A DNA stretch of 64,000 nucleotides from Erysipelothrix sp. HDW6C (GCF_011299615.1 NZ_CP049861.1:2232001-2296000); one strand, 5' to 3'; shown: positions 44,016-53,169, counted from the stretch's first letter. Notes: generated by a model not told the origin, from the sequence alone. Translations and numbers: made by a program.

Positions 44016-45406
44016 ATGAGCATTCGGCGTTTTTTTGGCAGTAAATCATTTTACAAACACGTGGTAATTATAGCAATCCCTTTGATTTTTCAACAGTTGA
44101 TTAGTAACTCAGTCAACTTAATGGTTAACCTTATGATTGGTCAATTGGGAGACCATGCACTTGCCGGTGTTGCAACTGTCAATCGTTTCTTCCTCATTGC
44201 AACTTTTGGTACCAGTGGTGTTATCGGTGCTGCTGCAGTATTTATGGCGCAGTTCTATGGTGCCGATGACCATGAGGGCATGAAGCAAACATTTCGATAC
44301 ACGATATGGGCCGCAACCATCATCATGTCATTATTTCTTGTAATTGGCGTAATGTTTCCAACACAGATTATTGGATTCTTTGTTAATGATCCGAATGTCA
44401 TTCGTGAGGGACTTAATTTCATTTATATTGGTTCATTAGCATTTATTCCAAACATCGTTACCTTATCAATTGCTGGGTCTATGCGTGCGACCGGTGATTC
44501 AAAAACACCCCTCGCTGCTGGAATTGTGTCAGTTATTGTGAATGCATTTTTTAACTACGGACTCATCTATGGAAATTTCGGATTTCCTGCGATGGGCGTT
44601 ACCGGTGCAGCTATCGGAACCTTAATTGCCCGTACTGCTGAATTAGTGTTTATCAGCTACTTCTTCATCCGCGGTGATTATCCCTTTAAGACAAAAATCG
44701 CAGATATGTTCACGATGTCAACAGACATCATCAAGCGTATTTCCTCAAAGGCATTGCCTTTGGTCAGCAATGAAATTCTGTGGGCAACAGGGATGGCCCT
44801 CTTATTACGATTTTACGCATCCCGTGGTCCAGAGGTTATCTCGGGATATTCAATTGCTTCAACAGTATCGGACATGTTCTTTACAATGAATGCTGGAATG
44901 TCGATTGCGATCACCATTTTAGTATCACAACCCCTCGGTGCAGGAAACTTTGATGAAGCACGCGACAATGGGTATCACCTAATTGGGTTTGGCGTCATTT
45001 TGAGCGCCATCTTCGGGTATTACTGTTTGTTACAACCTTCTTTATCCCTGCAATCTATTCGGTCTCTAACGAGGCAATGTGGACCGCTCAGACATTCTTA
45101 AGAATTCAATCCCCTTTGTTTAGTATTTATGTTATGAATACAACCTGTTACTTCATTCTAAGGGCGGGTGGTGATATGCGTTCAACCCTTATGCTGGATT
45201 CTGGTTATATGTGGTGTGTTAACTTAGTTGCAGTAGGACTTGCAACCTACTTTACGCCTTGGGGTATCATTGGTTTGTATCTGGTTGGACAATCCACCGA
45301 TATTTTCAAAATGATGGTTGCCTTCCGCTTTGTACGTAAAGAAAAATGGCTCACAAATTTAGCCGCAGAAGAAACGCCCATCGATCTAGAGTTTGAATTA
45401 ACTTAA
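44016..45406 (+). pseudogene. MATE-family efflux transporter interrupted by a one-base frameshift
   Basis: 463 residues when read across the frameshift, the normal size of a twelve-helix MATE transporter, which exports drugs or metabolites with H+ or Na+. Frame 1 runs from MSIRRFFGSKSFYKHV to GVILSAIFG and then becomes nonsense. The natural continuation (SVSNEAMWTAQTFLRIQSPL ... LGLATYFTPWGIIGLYLVG-like) lies in another frame, ending at 45406. Adding one G to the GGG at 45015-45017 restores a single frame, FGVLLFVTTFFIPAIYSV. It is the second missing G in a G run in this window. GAGGAGG lies 8 nt before the ATG. Confidence 0.8.
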
Positions 45407-45450
45407 AATCGTCTTTGTTATTCACCACACTCCTATGTACACAAACGCTA

Positions 45451-45484
45451 AATGAGGACCATCCCCACAATGATCCTCATTTTC
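45451..45484 (+). terminator. MATE gene terminator
   Basis: AATGAGGA / TCCTCATT, 8-bp stem, followed by TTTCC. Confidence 0.6.
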
Positions 45485-45593
45485 CTTTATCGAATTTCAA
45501 CAGAACCTATTATGGTTGTTGAGCTTTTATTTAGAATTTATGATTCATAAATGATGACATTTGCTATTTAAACTAACGTAAACAAATGCTCAC

Positions 45594-46463
45594 TTATGTC
45601 ATATTTTCATTGGATAGTGCGCGCTTTATGACATTGTCAGAATCTGTAAGCACTACATTGTTCTGTCTGAAGTATTTTGTAATTTCCACAAAATAAGCAA
45701 ACGCTTCACCATAATTTTTGTAGTATTCAATTGATAAATCTAGGCGGATTTTTTCACCATTCTTCGTTGTAATTGCGATAAACATATCCGATAGCAAAAT
45801 GTAATAACTAAGCACAGTTGGATAGTAATAGTGAAGGGGTCCCGGAATAATATCTTCATCACGAACCGGCTTCTGGATATAAGTTACTTCCGCACTCGCA
45901 ATATCTGCGTATGCAACTGATTTGAGCAGTGCGTTGTCTTGTCCATGAACTAAGATATAGCGGATGCGCTGGATTTTTTCTTTGAATGTGTATGTTTCAA
46001 TGTATTGAATGGCATCATCTTCGATCACCCAGTACGGTAGCGTCTTATCAGAATATTGCGCAAAGACCATAGTTGCTAGAGTTATTGCAAGCGCCAATGA
46101 AACAGCTATTACATAACCAAGTCCAGGTAAATTCGTCTCAAACCATAGTCCCGGAATTAAGAAGAATGTGACCAAAAAGCTCAAAACTGCATAGATATTT
46201 CCCATTATTTTCCGTATAAGCAGACTGCGATCGGGTTTTATGCCTATAACAAAAGGTCTTTCGATAAACTTATATCCTGTTAGCAGTTCATCTGTCGAAA
46301 CATTAAAAAGTTGTGATAATTGGATTATATTGTCAATATCAGGATATGTTACTCCTTGCTCCCATTTCGAAATTGATTGTCGCGATAGGCGCAATTTATC
46401 AGCTAAATCTTGTTGTGTCATATGTTGCTGCTCGCGCAAGTTTCTTATTTGTTTTTCAATCAT
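45594..46463 (-). CDS. XRE-type DNA-binding protein with membrane domain
   Basis: 289 residues. Residues 1-62 are a Cro/C1 helix-turn-helix (MTQQDLADKLRLSRQSISKWEQG). Two membrane helices follow at about 92-138 (a VLSFLVTFFLIPG and a second hydrophobic block). The C-terminal 140 residues are soluble with no recognised domain. A DNA-binding domain joined to a membrane part suggests membrane sequestration or signal sensing. GAGGAGG lies 9 nt before the ATG. The 46.5-kb inverted repeat just upstream may be its own operator. Confidence 0.82.
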   Translation of the reverse strand: MIEKQIRNLREQQHMTQQDLADKLRLSRQSISKWEQGVTYPDIDNIIQLSQLFNVSTDELLTGYKFIERPFVIGIKPDRSLLIRKIMGNIYAVLSFLVTFFLIPGLWFETNLPGLGYVIAVSLALAITLATMVFAQYSDKTLPYWVIEDDAIQYIETYTFKEKIQRIRYILVHGQDNALLKSVAYADIASAEVTYIQKPVRDEDIIPGPLHYYYPTVLSYYILLSDMFIAITTKNGEKIRLDLSIEYYKNYGEAFAYFVEITKYFRQNNVVLTDSDNVIKRALSNENMT

Positions 46464-46516
46464 ACATTATGACCTCCTCTATACCTTGATTATACTGAAC
46501 TGCTCACTTAAGTAAC

Positions 46517-46531
46517 GCACGCAGTGCGTGC
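46517..46531. promoter_or_regulatory. GC-rich inverted repeat upstream of the XRE gene
   Basis: GCACGC-AGT-GCGTGC, 6-bp perfect arms. It sits about 25 nt upstream of a TATAAT (46489-46494, minus strand) serving the XRE gene. It stands out in AT-rich surroundings. Confidence 0.4.
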
Positions 46532-46540
46532 ATTATAATT

Positions 46541-46585
46541 AAAATCCCCAGATTGGCTCAAAATCACAGCTAACATGGGGATTTT
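46541..46585 (-). terminator. Terminator of the unknown membrane protein gene
   Basis: AAAATCCCCA / TGGGGATTTT, 10-bp stem with a 25-nt loop, T-rich flank on the minus strand. Confidence 0.65.
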
Positions 46586-46588
46586 CTA

Positions 46589-48184
46589 TTATTTAATTGA
46601 CTCTACAGCGGTAACCTTTGTAGCTGTAGTGGTAAATTTAATCGTATTTCCTGTTGCCATAAATGCAAGTCGATCATCGAGAATAAGCGGTGCTTGGAAG
46701 ATACCTTCATGTCCCTCAACCGTAAACAAGTAGAAGGTATTGCCATCTATGAGTACTTGACGAACATCGAGCACCTTGGCTTCGATGGTTTCGACATCTT
46801 CAGGCACAAGACCTTCTTGTGATCCCATGACATTGAGATAGGCTTTCTCTGCTAACGCAGATGTATCTCCGACTGCAGATTTCGTATAGTCTTGATAATT
46901 CACATACGATAGTCCACGCACAACTCCAGAAGCATCTTTAAGAGACATAACATAGGTTGGGAATCCTCCGACATTTTGAAGTGTCGGTGTTGTCGGAGTA
47001 TAACCTTTTTCTTGAATTGATCCAACAGCAGTCATTTGTGCTGAAGTTAAGGAAACCCCAGGTAATGCCAACTCCATTGCCTCGCCAGTGCGGCGGTTCA
47101 TAAAGAGTAATCCTGTTGTGGAACTTGAATCCAACTTAATTGGACGAACTCCCGCAAAAATGTAGATTTCATCATCGATTGAAACATAGTTATAGGATCC
47201 TTCTTCACTATCAACCGACATAACACCTTTTTGTTGCATAATGGAGTTAATGTAACCCCCTTTTAATGTGTAATAGTCTTTGGCTTGTGCCATCAACATT
47301 GACGTAGGATATACAGAATCAACCCACTCGGGAATTTCATCAAGTTCATATTTCTTGGTTTCTCCTGTAACCGCATCAACAATGATGAGATTATTCATGT
47401 CTTTAGCACCCCAAAGACCCACTCGTTTGGTGATACCTTGAACAAGCCAATACGGATGTCCTGCATCATCAATTTCGAAATACCAATCATCCAAGTAACT
47501 GAACTTATGGTGCAGTGCGACATGGCGGTGTAAATCGTATTGAAGTGGTGCGTCTGGGTAATATTTCATCGGCTCATCCATCGTCACAATTTTTGCTTGA
47601 GCATTAAGATTTCCATCACCCGTTGTGACCATAACATAGTAGGGAACCCCATCGCTGAAGTTCATGTATTTCTTCAATGTATCGGTATATTGAAATGGAG
47701 CAACGCGCACCATTTTTCCTTGATAGTTGATTTGTGAGAACTCATCAACATCAATTTCAAATCGTGATGAGAGATCATCAAGCTCCCCTATTTTCTTCTC
47801 CGCGGCGAGAATGGCCGAATCTTTATCCACGTAGGACATCTCGACCGTGTGTTCACTACTGTATAAGTCGGCAAAGTTCACTTGCTTCACCGGACCAATG
47901 ACATTGGCATAACGTTTTGCGTTGATGAGTTTTGAGGACATCAAACCTCCAACAACAAACAGTACAGCAAATGTTGCAGCAATAATCCCAAATGTTCCAA
48001 AGAACTTCTTATAGTTATCGCGATCGATAAATAAAATTCCAGCAATAACGAGGATAAAGAAACTGAGATAAAGCATCGAGGCAACATTCATGAAGTTGTA
48101 GGTATTTCCCTTCCAAACATCAATAATGACGAAGACAACAACTATGGCTGCTATCTGCCATGCCTTTCTTTTATTAAATTTCAT
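46589..48184 (-). CDS. Unknown membrane protein with large C-terminal domain
   Basis: 531 residues. Three membrane helices at about 10-88 are followed by some 440 residues that would lie outside the cell if the last helix exits. Helices include IAAIVVVFVIIDVW, LSFFILVIAGILF and FAVLFVVGGLM. I recognise no family. The outer part is rich in Tyr and Asp and reads like repeated beta-rich modules (WLVQGITKRVGLWGAKDMNN, SSTTGLLFMNRRTGEAMEL). Stretches such as VTGETKKYELDEIPEW hint at a PepSY-like build, unproven. Transcribed alone, with its own terminator; a good ribosome site, AGGAAAT, lies close to the ATG. Confidence 0.8.
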   Translation of the reverse strand: MKFNKRKAWQIAAIVVVFVIIDVWKGNTYNFMNVASMLYLSFFILVIAGILFIDRDNYKKFFGTFGIIAATFAVLFVVGGLMSSKLINAKRYANVIGPVKQVNFADLYSSEHTVEMSYVDKDSAILAAEKKIGELDDLSSRFEIDVDEFSQINYQGKMVRVAPFQYTDTLKKYMNFSDGVPYYVMVTTGDGNLNAQAKIVTMDEPMKYYPDAPLQYDLHRHVALHHKFSYLDDWYFEIDDAGHPYWLVQGITKRVGLWGAKDMNNLIIVDAVTGETKKYELDEIPEWVDSVYPTSMLMAQAKDYYTLKGGYINSIMQQKGVMSVDSEEGSYNYVSIDDEIYIFAGVRPIKLDSSSTTGLLFMNRRTGEAMELALPGVSLTSAQMTAVGSIQEKGYTPTTPTLQNVGGFPTYVMSLKDASGVVRGLSYVNYQDYTKSAVGDTSALAEKAYLNVMGSQEGLVPEDVETIEAKVLDVRQVLIDGNTFYLFTVEGHEGIFQAPLILDDRLAFMATGNTIKFTTTATKVTAVESIK

Positions 48185-48258
48185 TGTATTTCCTCCAAAC
48201 TTTGTATCTTCATTTTACCACTTTTTCAAGACCAATTTCATATTTACACTACGAAACA

Positions 48259-48284
48259 AAAGAAAAGACCACCTGAGTGGTCTT
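48259..48284 (-). terminator. Terminator of the DsbA-family gene
   Basis: AAGACCAC-CTGA-GTGGTCTT, 8-bp stem, followed by TTCTTTTG on the minus strand. Confidence 0.8.
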
Positions 48285-48289
48285 AAAAT

Positions 48290-48973
48290 CTAGATTGCAC
48301 ACGAGTCATCCGTACACATGAGATCATCATCTTGTGTTACTGCCGGTTCAAGTGTTGCGACATAGTTCATTGCTTGTTTGAAAGTTTCGATGGGTTGTGC
48401 TCCTGATAGGGATACTTTGTCATCAAAGACAAAATGAGGAACACCTTTAGCGCCAATCATTTGTGCCCATTGTTCATCTTGACGTACTTTCAATGCGTAC
48501 TCATCCGATGCCAATGCTGCACGAATATCTGCTTCTAAAAGACCCGCTTCGAAACCCAATGCAACCAAAGTTTCATCATCCCCTAAGTCCTTGGCATGTT
48601 CAAACAAAGCCGACATCCCAATTTCTGTGAATGCGTTACCCACACCTTTTAATTTAGCAAGTTGTAAAACCTTGTGTGCTTTAAATGTATTGTTATCAAT
48701 CATTGTATCAAAGTTGTAGTTTAATCCTACGGATGATGCCATATCGACAACACGTTTGTTGTTTGCTTGTGCTTCCGCAACACTGATACCATATTTTGCG
48801 GCGATATGCTCGGCAACTGTTTCACCATTGGCGCCTTCATAGTTGGGGTCCAATTCAAAACTCATCATCTCAATTTCAACATCTTTTCCTAAATCTTTAA
48901 TTGCTGCTTCCAAATGTCTTTTACCAATATAGCAGAATGGACAACGGAAGTCTGACCAAATTTGTACTTTCAT
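48290..48973 (-). CDS. DsbA-family (FrnE-like) oxidoreductase
   Basis: 227 residues, thioredoxin fold with a helical insertion. The active site CPFC is Cys11-Cys14 (MKVQIWSDFRCPFCYIGKRH). GVPHFVFDDKVSLSGAQPIETF is the cis-proline and C-terminal block. No signal peptide is seen, so it acts in the cytosol. FrnE-like members serve in oxidative-stress protection. The tail CTDDSCAI has two extra cysteines. The ATG was chosen over a GTG three codons earlier because AGAGG lies 8 nt upstream. Confidence 0.9.
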   Translation of the reverse strand: MKVQIWSDFRCPFCYIGKRHLEAAIKDLGKDVEIEMMSFELDPNYEGANGETVAEHIAAKYGISVAEAQANNKRVVDMASSVGLNYNFDTMIDNNTFKAHKVLQLAKLKGVGNAFTEIGMSALFEHAKDLGDDETLVALGFEAGLLEADIRAALASDEYALKVRQDEQWAQMIGAKGVPHFVFDDKVSLSGAQPIETFKQAMNYVATLEPAVTQDDDLMCTDDSCAI

Positions 48974-49037
48974 ATTCGTCACCTCTCCCTTATATCTTAA
49001 CCCTGCGGTCGTTACCTACCAAACAATATGCCCACCA

Positions 49038-49046
49038 TGATATAAT
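49038..49046 (+). promoter_or_regulatory. Extended -10 of the nitroreductase gene
   Basis: TGATATAAT, the same nine bases as the apbE promoter. No -35 is visible. Here a normal AGAGG ribosome site follows. Confidence 0.6.
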
Positions 49047-49070
49047 ACAAAAAAAATGAAAGAGGTCGTT

Positions 49071-49817
49071 ATGAATCCAACCATTACAACGCAATTGAAC
49101 CACCGTACTATTCGCTCATTTAAAGATACACCCATCTCTCAAGACATTATCACAACACTTGTAGATGTTGCTCAGCAAACCGCCACAAGCAGTTTCCGAC
49201 AAGCCTATTCCATCATCAGTATTACCGACAAGAAACTCCAAGAGGCAATTGGTGCCATCAGTGGACAACCCTATGTGGGGACCGCGCCGCATCTTTTTAT
49301 AGTCGCACTCGATTTGTATCGCAATCATCAAATTGCTAAGGAAAATGGAGTTGATACCGCTGTTGTCATGAGTGCTGATCGCTTTCTTGCCGCCGCAATG
49401 GATACCGGTCTGGTTGTGCAAAACATGGTTGTTGCAGCTGAAAGTCTCGATTTAGGAACCGTTATTCTGGGAAGCATCCAAAACGATGCACAACAAATGA
49501 TCGAGCTTCTTCAACTCCCAAAGCACACCTTTCCCTTACTAGGGCTGGCCATTGGTTACCCCAATGAGCAACCACAACTAAAACCCCGCTTGCCGCAGTC
49601 CTTTATCCACTTTGAAAACAGCTACAAGCAGTTTGACAACCTCAATACAGCGTTGCATGACTACAACAATGTCGTAACAACCTATTACGATTTACGCGAC
49701 AAGAACAACCGCGTTGATACATTCACCAATCAAGTGACAAACAGCATGCTGCAAAAGCATCCAAAACGAATGAAAAACTTGGAAGTCTTACACAATCAAG
49801 ACCTCATCAAAATCTAA
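49071..49817 (+). CDS. NADPH-dependent nitroreductase / flavin reductase (NfsA/NfrA type)
   Basis: 248 residues. LNHRTIRSFKDTPIS is the FMN-binding N-terminal block, and GTVILGSIQNDAQQMIELLQLP with LLGLAIGYPNEQPQLKPRLP the central block of oxygen-insensitive nitroreductases. It reduces nitro compounds, quinones or flavins. AGAGG lies 5 nt before the ATG; the upstream ATG in the same frame overlaps the ribosome site. It is followed 48 nt later by a methyltransferase-like gene with its own promoter sequence. Confidence 0.9.
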   Translation: MNPTITTQLNHRTIRSFKDTPISQDIITTLVDVAQQTATSSFRQAYSIISITDKKLQEAIGAISGQPYVGTAPHLFIVALDLYRNHQIAKENGVDTAVVMSADRFLAAAMDTGLVVQNMVVAAESLDLGTVILGSIQNDAQQMIELLQLPKHTFPLLGLAIGYPNEQPQLKPRLPQSFIHFENSYKQFDNLNTALHDYNNVVTTYYDLRDKNNRVDTFTNQVTNSMLQKHPKRMKNLEVLHNQDLIKI

Positions 49818-49865
49818 TATATTGCACAAGTAAGGTATGATATACTAACACAAAGGAGATATCCA

Positions 49866-50384
49866 ATGAACGCTAGTATACTCTTAATACCTTTCTTTTT
49901 TATTCGCTTTTTCCTCTTAAATCAAAGTGGTAAGAATGTGAGTCAGCGGGCTGCACATTTCGCACCACTACACGGCAATGAACGGATTGCTTATTTCATC
50001 TACCAACTGACGACACTCGCACTCATTGTTGTACCCTTTCTTCTCACCATTGAGGTGCATGGCGTGGTGTCCGTACTTGGTTGGATTTTGTATGCATTGA
50101 GTCTCATCATCTTGTATTTTGCGATTGTCCATTTCGCCAAGCCTGGGGATGGTGGCATCAACACAAACGGAATTTACCAATATTCCCGCAATCCCATGTA
50201 CGGGGCATATTTTATTTTCTTCCTATCCTGCGCAATTTTAACGCAGTCTTGGGTATATCTTGGCATTTTAGTCCTATTCCAAATTGCCACGCATTGGATC
50301 ATTCTTGCGGAGGAGCGTTGGTGTCAGGCAACATTTGAAGATGCATACACCGTGTATGCATCGAAAGTACGACGCTATCTCTAG
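49866..50384 (+). CDS. Isoprenylcysteine carboxyl methyltransferase-family membrane protein
   Basis: 172 residues, about five membrane helices. GIYQYSRNPMYGAYFIFFL is the SAM/phosphate loop of the ICMT/PEMT family, and AEERWCQATFEDAYTVYASKVRRYL the C-terminal signature. In bacteria these small integral proteins are methyltransferases of unknown acceptor (isoprenoids, phospholipids). Its nearest neighbours give no pathway clue. AAAGGAG lies 7 nt before the ATG. Confidence 0.82.
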   Translation: MNASILLIPFFFIRFFLLNQSGKNVSQRAAHFAPLHGNERIAYFIYQLTTLALIVVPFLLTIEVHGVVSVLGWILYALSLIILYFAIVHFAKPGDGGINTNGIYQYSRNPMYGAYFIFFLSCAILTQSWVYLGILVLFQIATHWIILAEERWCQATFEDAYTVYASKVRRYL

Positions 50385-50403
50385 GCAGCATTTTGCACAC
50401 ACC

Positions 50404-50432
50404 TTGACCCAACATTATGGCAATGGTAAAAT
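50404..50432 (+). promoter_or_regulatory. Strong promoter of a remnant gene
   Basis: TTGACC, 17-nt spacer, TAAAAT: a near-consensus promoter in front of a frameshifted small gene. Confidence 0.7.
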
Positions 50433-50454
50433 AACGTTAGAATAAGGTGATATT

Positions 50455-50621
50455 ATGTTTTTCAAAATAGACAAACGCGTCGCAAGACGTCGCTCTGTAC
50501 AACTGATATCGATGAAGCGTTGTATAAGAGGTTAGCGAAACACGATTGTTTCTCATACTTCATCAAAGACACGAACAATAAGCACTCATGTGCCGTGTTT
50601 TTGATGCACTCAAACTTTTAG
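50455..50621 (+). pseudogene. Frameshifted remnant of a small gene
   Basis: A promoter and AAGGTG ribosome site lead to an ATG. The first frame gives MFFKIDKRVARRRSV and stops after 26 codons. The plausible continuation TDIDEALYKRLAKHDCFSYF, then a tail ending FLMHSNF, is in another frame and ends at 50621. A terminator follows. The complete set of expression signals around a frameshifted product suggests a recently inactivated gene of about 55 residues. I do not recognise the family. Confidence 0.4.
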
Positions 50622-50625
50622 TTAG

Positions 50626-50656
50626 GGTCGTATACGTTTAAACGTTGCGACCTTTT
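50626..50656 (+). terminator. Terminator of the remnant gene
   Basis: GGTCG / CGACC, extended through a near-perfect ACGTTTAAACGT core, then TTTTG. Confidence 0.65.
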
Positions 50657-50701
50657 GTATGCAAAAAACACGTTTGTTATTTTAGAAAGCAGGATATACT
50701 T

Positions 50702-52219
50702 ATGGCATATTTAGAAATACGAGATTTAAAACACACATTCCAAGAACGCACACTCTACAGTGACGTTAACTTAGAAATTCATAAAGGAGAACATGTTGGG
50801 ATTGTTGGGCAAAATGGTGCTGGAAAATCGACATTCATGAATTTCCTAACCAATGCAATTCCTCATGACGAAGGGATTATTAAATGGCAGAATAATTTGG
50901 ACATTGGTCACCTTGATCAATATGCAAAAGTTGACTTGGATCAAACCATTGAACAATACCTTAAACGCGTTTATCAGGATTTATACGAATTGGAAGCACG
51001 CATGAACCAATTGTATGTTGATGCCGCAACCGATCACAATCTTTTAACACAAGCAGCAAACATTCAAGAAAAACTCCTCGACAGCAATTTTTATGATATT
51101 GATACTGAAATCAATAAAGTAGTTCAAGGACTGGGTATCGCAGCAATTGGTGTCGATCGTCAGTTGAGCACACTCAGTGGTGGGCAACGCGCAAAAGTTA
51201 TTTTAGGAAAACTTCTTTTAAGTGAGCCTGATGTACTCCTCCTTGATGAACCTACAAACTTCTTAGATTTTGAGCATGTTTTGTGGTTGGGGGATTATCT
51301 CAAAGGATTTCCTGGAACATTCCTGGTCATCTCACACGATACCGATTTTCTTTCCACAATTACTACAACCATTTTAGACATTGAATTTGGATCGATGAAG
51401 AAATTCCATGGTAATTACGCCAGCTTCATCAAACAGAAAGCACACCTTCGTAAAGAATATGTCAGCAATTATACGAAACAGCAAGCACACATTGAGAAAA
51501 CTGAAGCCTACATTCGTAAGAATAAAGCTGGTGGTAATGCTAAGATGGCACGTGGGCGTCAAAAACAACTCGACCGCCTTGAGCGCATCGGCGATCCACA
51601 GATTAATGAAGTTGCGCGATTCCGTTTCAAAGAAACAAACATGAATTCACACCGACTCTTGCGGGTGACTGACCTTGAGATTGGTTATGATAAACCACTC
51701 CTTTCGCCACTCAACTTTGAGTTAATGGGTGGCGAGAAGATCGTCATTACAGGATTCAATGGTATTGGAAAGTCCACGCTCATCAAAACACTGATTAATG
51801 AGATTGAAAAACTATCAGGTAATTATGAATTTACAGATAGTGTGAAGTTTGGCTACTTTGAGCAAGATACACAATGGGCCAAAAATAAGGATACACCCTT
51901 ACAACACCTTCATTACTATTTCCAAGACCACACCGAAAAGTCTTTGCGTCAGCTTCTTGCAACATGTGGCGTTAAATCCGAACACGTTGCGCGTTCAATT
52001 AATACGTTGAGTGGTGGTGAGCAAGCAAAGGTTAAACTCGCACACTTGATTCTGACTAACTCGAACCTTTTGATTATGGATGAGCCAACCAACCATCTTG
52101 ACGTTGAAACAAAAGAAGTCCTACAAACCGCGTTGCAATTGTTCAACGGGTCGGTTATTCTCGTCTCACATGAAAAGGAATTTTATGATGGATGGGTTGA
52201 TCGCATCATCAAAATCTAA
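50702..52219 (+). CDS. ABC-F family ATPase
   Basis: 505 residues, two ABC domains in one chain and no membrane part. First domain: Walker A GQNGAGKST, signature LSGGQRAKV, Walker B LLLDEPTNFLD. Linker region about 230-315 is charged and helical (KEYVSNYTKQQAHIEKTEAY). Second domain: Walker A GFNGIGKST, signature LSGGEQAKV, Walker B LIMDEPTNHLD. ABC-F proteins act on the ribosome, in translation factor or antibiotic-protection roles; the subgroup is undetermined. An AGGATATACTT precedes the ATG at 50702; a longer reading has no ribosome site. Confidence 0.88.
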   Translation: MAYLEIRDLKHTFQERTLYSDVNLEIHKGEHVGIVGQNGAGKSTFMNFLTNAIPHDEGIIKWQNNLDIGHLDQYAKVDLDQTIEQYLKRVYQDLYELEARMNQLYVDAATDHNLLTQAANIQEKLLDSNFYDIDTEINKVVQGLGIAAIGVDRQLSTLSGGQRAKVILGKLLLSEPDVLLLDEPTNFLDFEHVLWLGDYLKGFPGTFLVISHDTDFLSTITTTILDIEFGSMKKFHGNYASFIKQKAHLRKEYVSNYTKQQAHIEKTEAYIRKNKAGGNAKMARGRQKQLDRLERIGDPQINEVARFRFKETNMNSHRLLRVTDLEIGYDKPLLSPLNFELMGGEKIVITGFNGIGKSTLIKTLINEIEKLSGNYEFTDSVKFGYFEQDTQWAKNKDTPLQHLHYYFQDHTEKSLRQLLATCGVKSEHVARSINTLSGGEQAKVKLAHLILTNSNLLIMDEPTNHLDVETKEVLQTALQLFNGSVILVSHEKEFYDGWVDRIIKI

Positions 52220-52259
52220 CAAAAACACGATACATTCGCAAAAGCATGTATCGTGTTTT
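52220..52259. terminator. Bidirectional terminator
   Basis: AAAAACACGATACAT / ATGTATCGTGTTTTT, 15-bp perfect stem, 10-nt loop. It ends the ABC-F gene and the converging SIR2-like gene. Confidence 0.93.
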
Positions 52260-52260
52260 T

Positions 52261-53136
52261 CTATTTATTTATGGATGTGCGAATCATTTTGTAGATTGAT
52301 GGGTACCCTTCTGCATACGATTGTGCTTTTACCATTACGGTCTCAACATTAAAACTTTGCAAGGTCGTTTCCTTTGCATCACTGCCATTGACTTCATAAT
52401 ACGTAATGGTATTGGTAACCAATTGTGGTTTCATATTCATTAAACGGGTGCGAAGACTTAAGATCCACCAAACATCGAGTTCCGAATAATCAAGACCGTA
52501 GCCCACAAGATGTACATCAGTCGTAAAGAACAGTTCAAACCATCGTTCAAAACGAAATTTTTTGAATATTTTAGACACATCTGTTATATCTTCAATACGC
52601 TCTAGCGCTTGGGTCATCTTACTCAAGTTACCGACATAATGGTCATATCCAAGACAAATAGACTTGGGTCTCAGTGCTTCACCATGGATATGAAAAATGC
52701 GTTTCTTATTCACTTCAATGTAACGTTCGGCACTGTAACGTGTTTCATCACGGCTGTTTGGATAGCGATTAATGGCCGATGTGTCGACAGTAAATGCATC
52801 ATCCAACGTTGCTTCAAGAATATAGTCATAGTTTGGTGTGATGATATTTGAAATGGATAAATGTGTAAATTTGCGTCGTAAATCTTCGCTACCAATTTTT
52901 GGAATCTTCTGGAAAATCTCAGCAAGGGTCTCGTTGATTGCATCATAGGAAACACTTGCACTTCCACTTTGATACAATGCATTGGTAATATACTCAAAAA
53001 GTAGTGTTGGTGGCAGGTTGGGATCTATTGAATCATTTGCTGCCTGCGCATCAATTTTAACAAGTACATCATTCCATGATGGACCTTCATATACACGGTT
53101 TAATCCATTACCAATGAAAAGCGTTTGTCGGTTCAT
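52261..53136 (-). CDS. SIR2-like NAD-binding domain protein, stand-alone
   Basis: 291 residues. FIGNGLNRVYEGPSW is the NAD-binding loop, IITPNYDYILEATL the second NAD block (T-x-N-Y-D), and RIFHIHGEA the conserved His-Gly pair. HLVGYGLDYSELDVWWIL is the C-terminal Rossmann strand. This is the SIR2_2 type found in anti-phage systems, where it degrades NAD+ on infection. No partner such as a STAND, Argonaute, HerA or TIR gene is adjacent. GAGGTG lies 7 nt before the ATG; the 16 codons further up carry no ribosome site. It lies downstream of the kdpC terminator, so it is a separate unit. Confidence 0.8.
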   Translation of the reverse strand: MNRQTLFIGNGLNRVYEGPSWNDVLVKIDAQAANDSIDPNLPPTLLFEYITNALYQSGSASVSYDAINETLAEIFQKIPKIGSEDLRRKFTHLSISNIITPNYDYILEATLDDAFTVDTSAINRYPNSRDETRYSAERYIEVNKKRIFHIHGEALRPKSICLGYDHYVGNLSKMTQALERIEDITDVSKIFKKFRFERWFELFFTTDVHLVGYGLDYSELDVWWILSLRTRLMNMKPQLVTNTITYYEVNGSDAKETTLQSFNVETVMVKAQSYAEGYPSIYKMIRTSINK

Positions 53137-53169
53137 AGTCACACACCTCACTTCTGTATTAATCATAAC

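Noticed and set aside
46531-46541. TATAAT-like sequence pointing right, beside the GC palindrome
   Set aside because: No gene follows on that strand within reach; it leads straight into a terminator.
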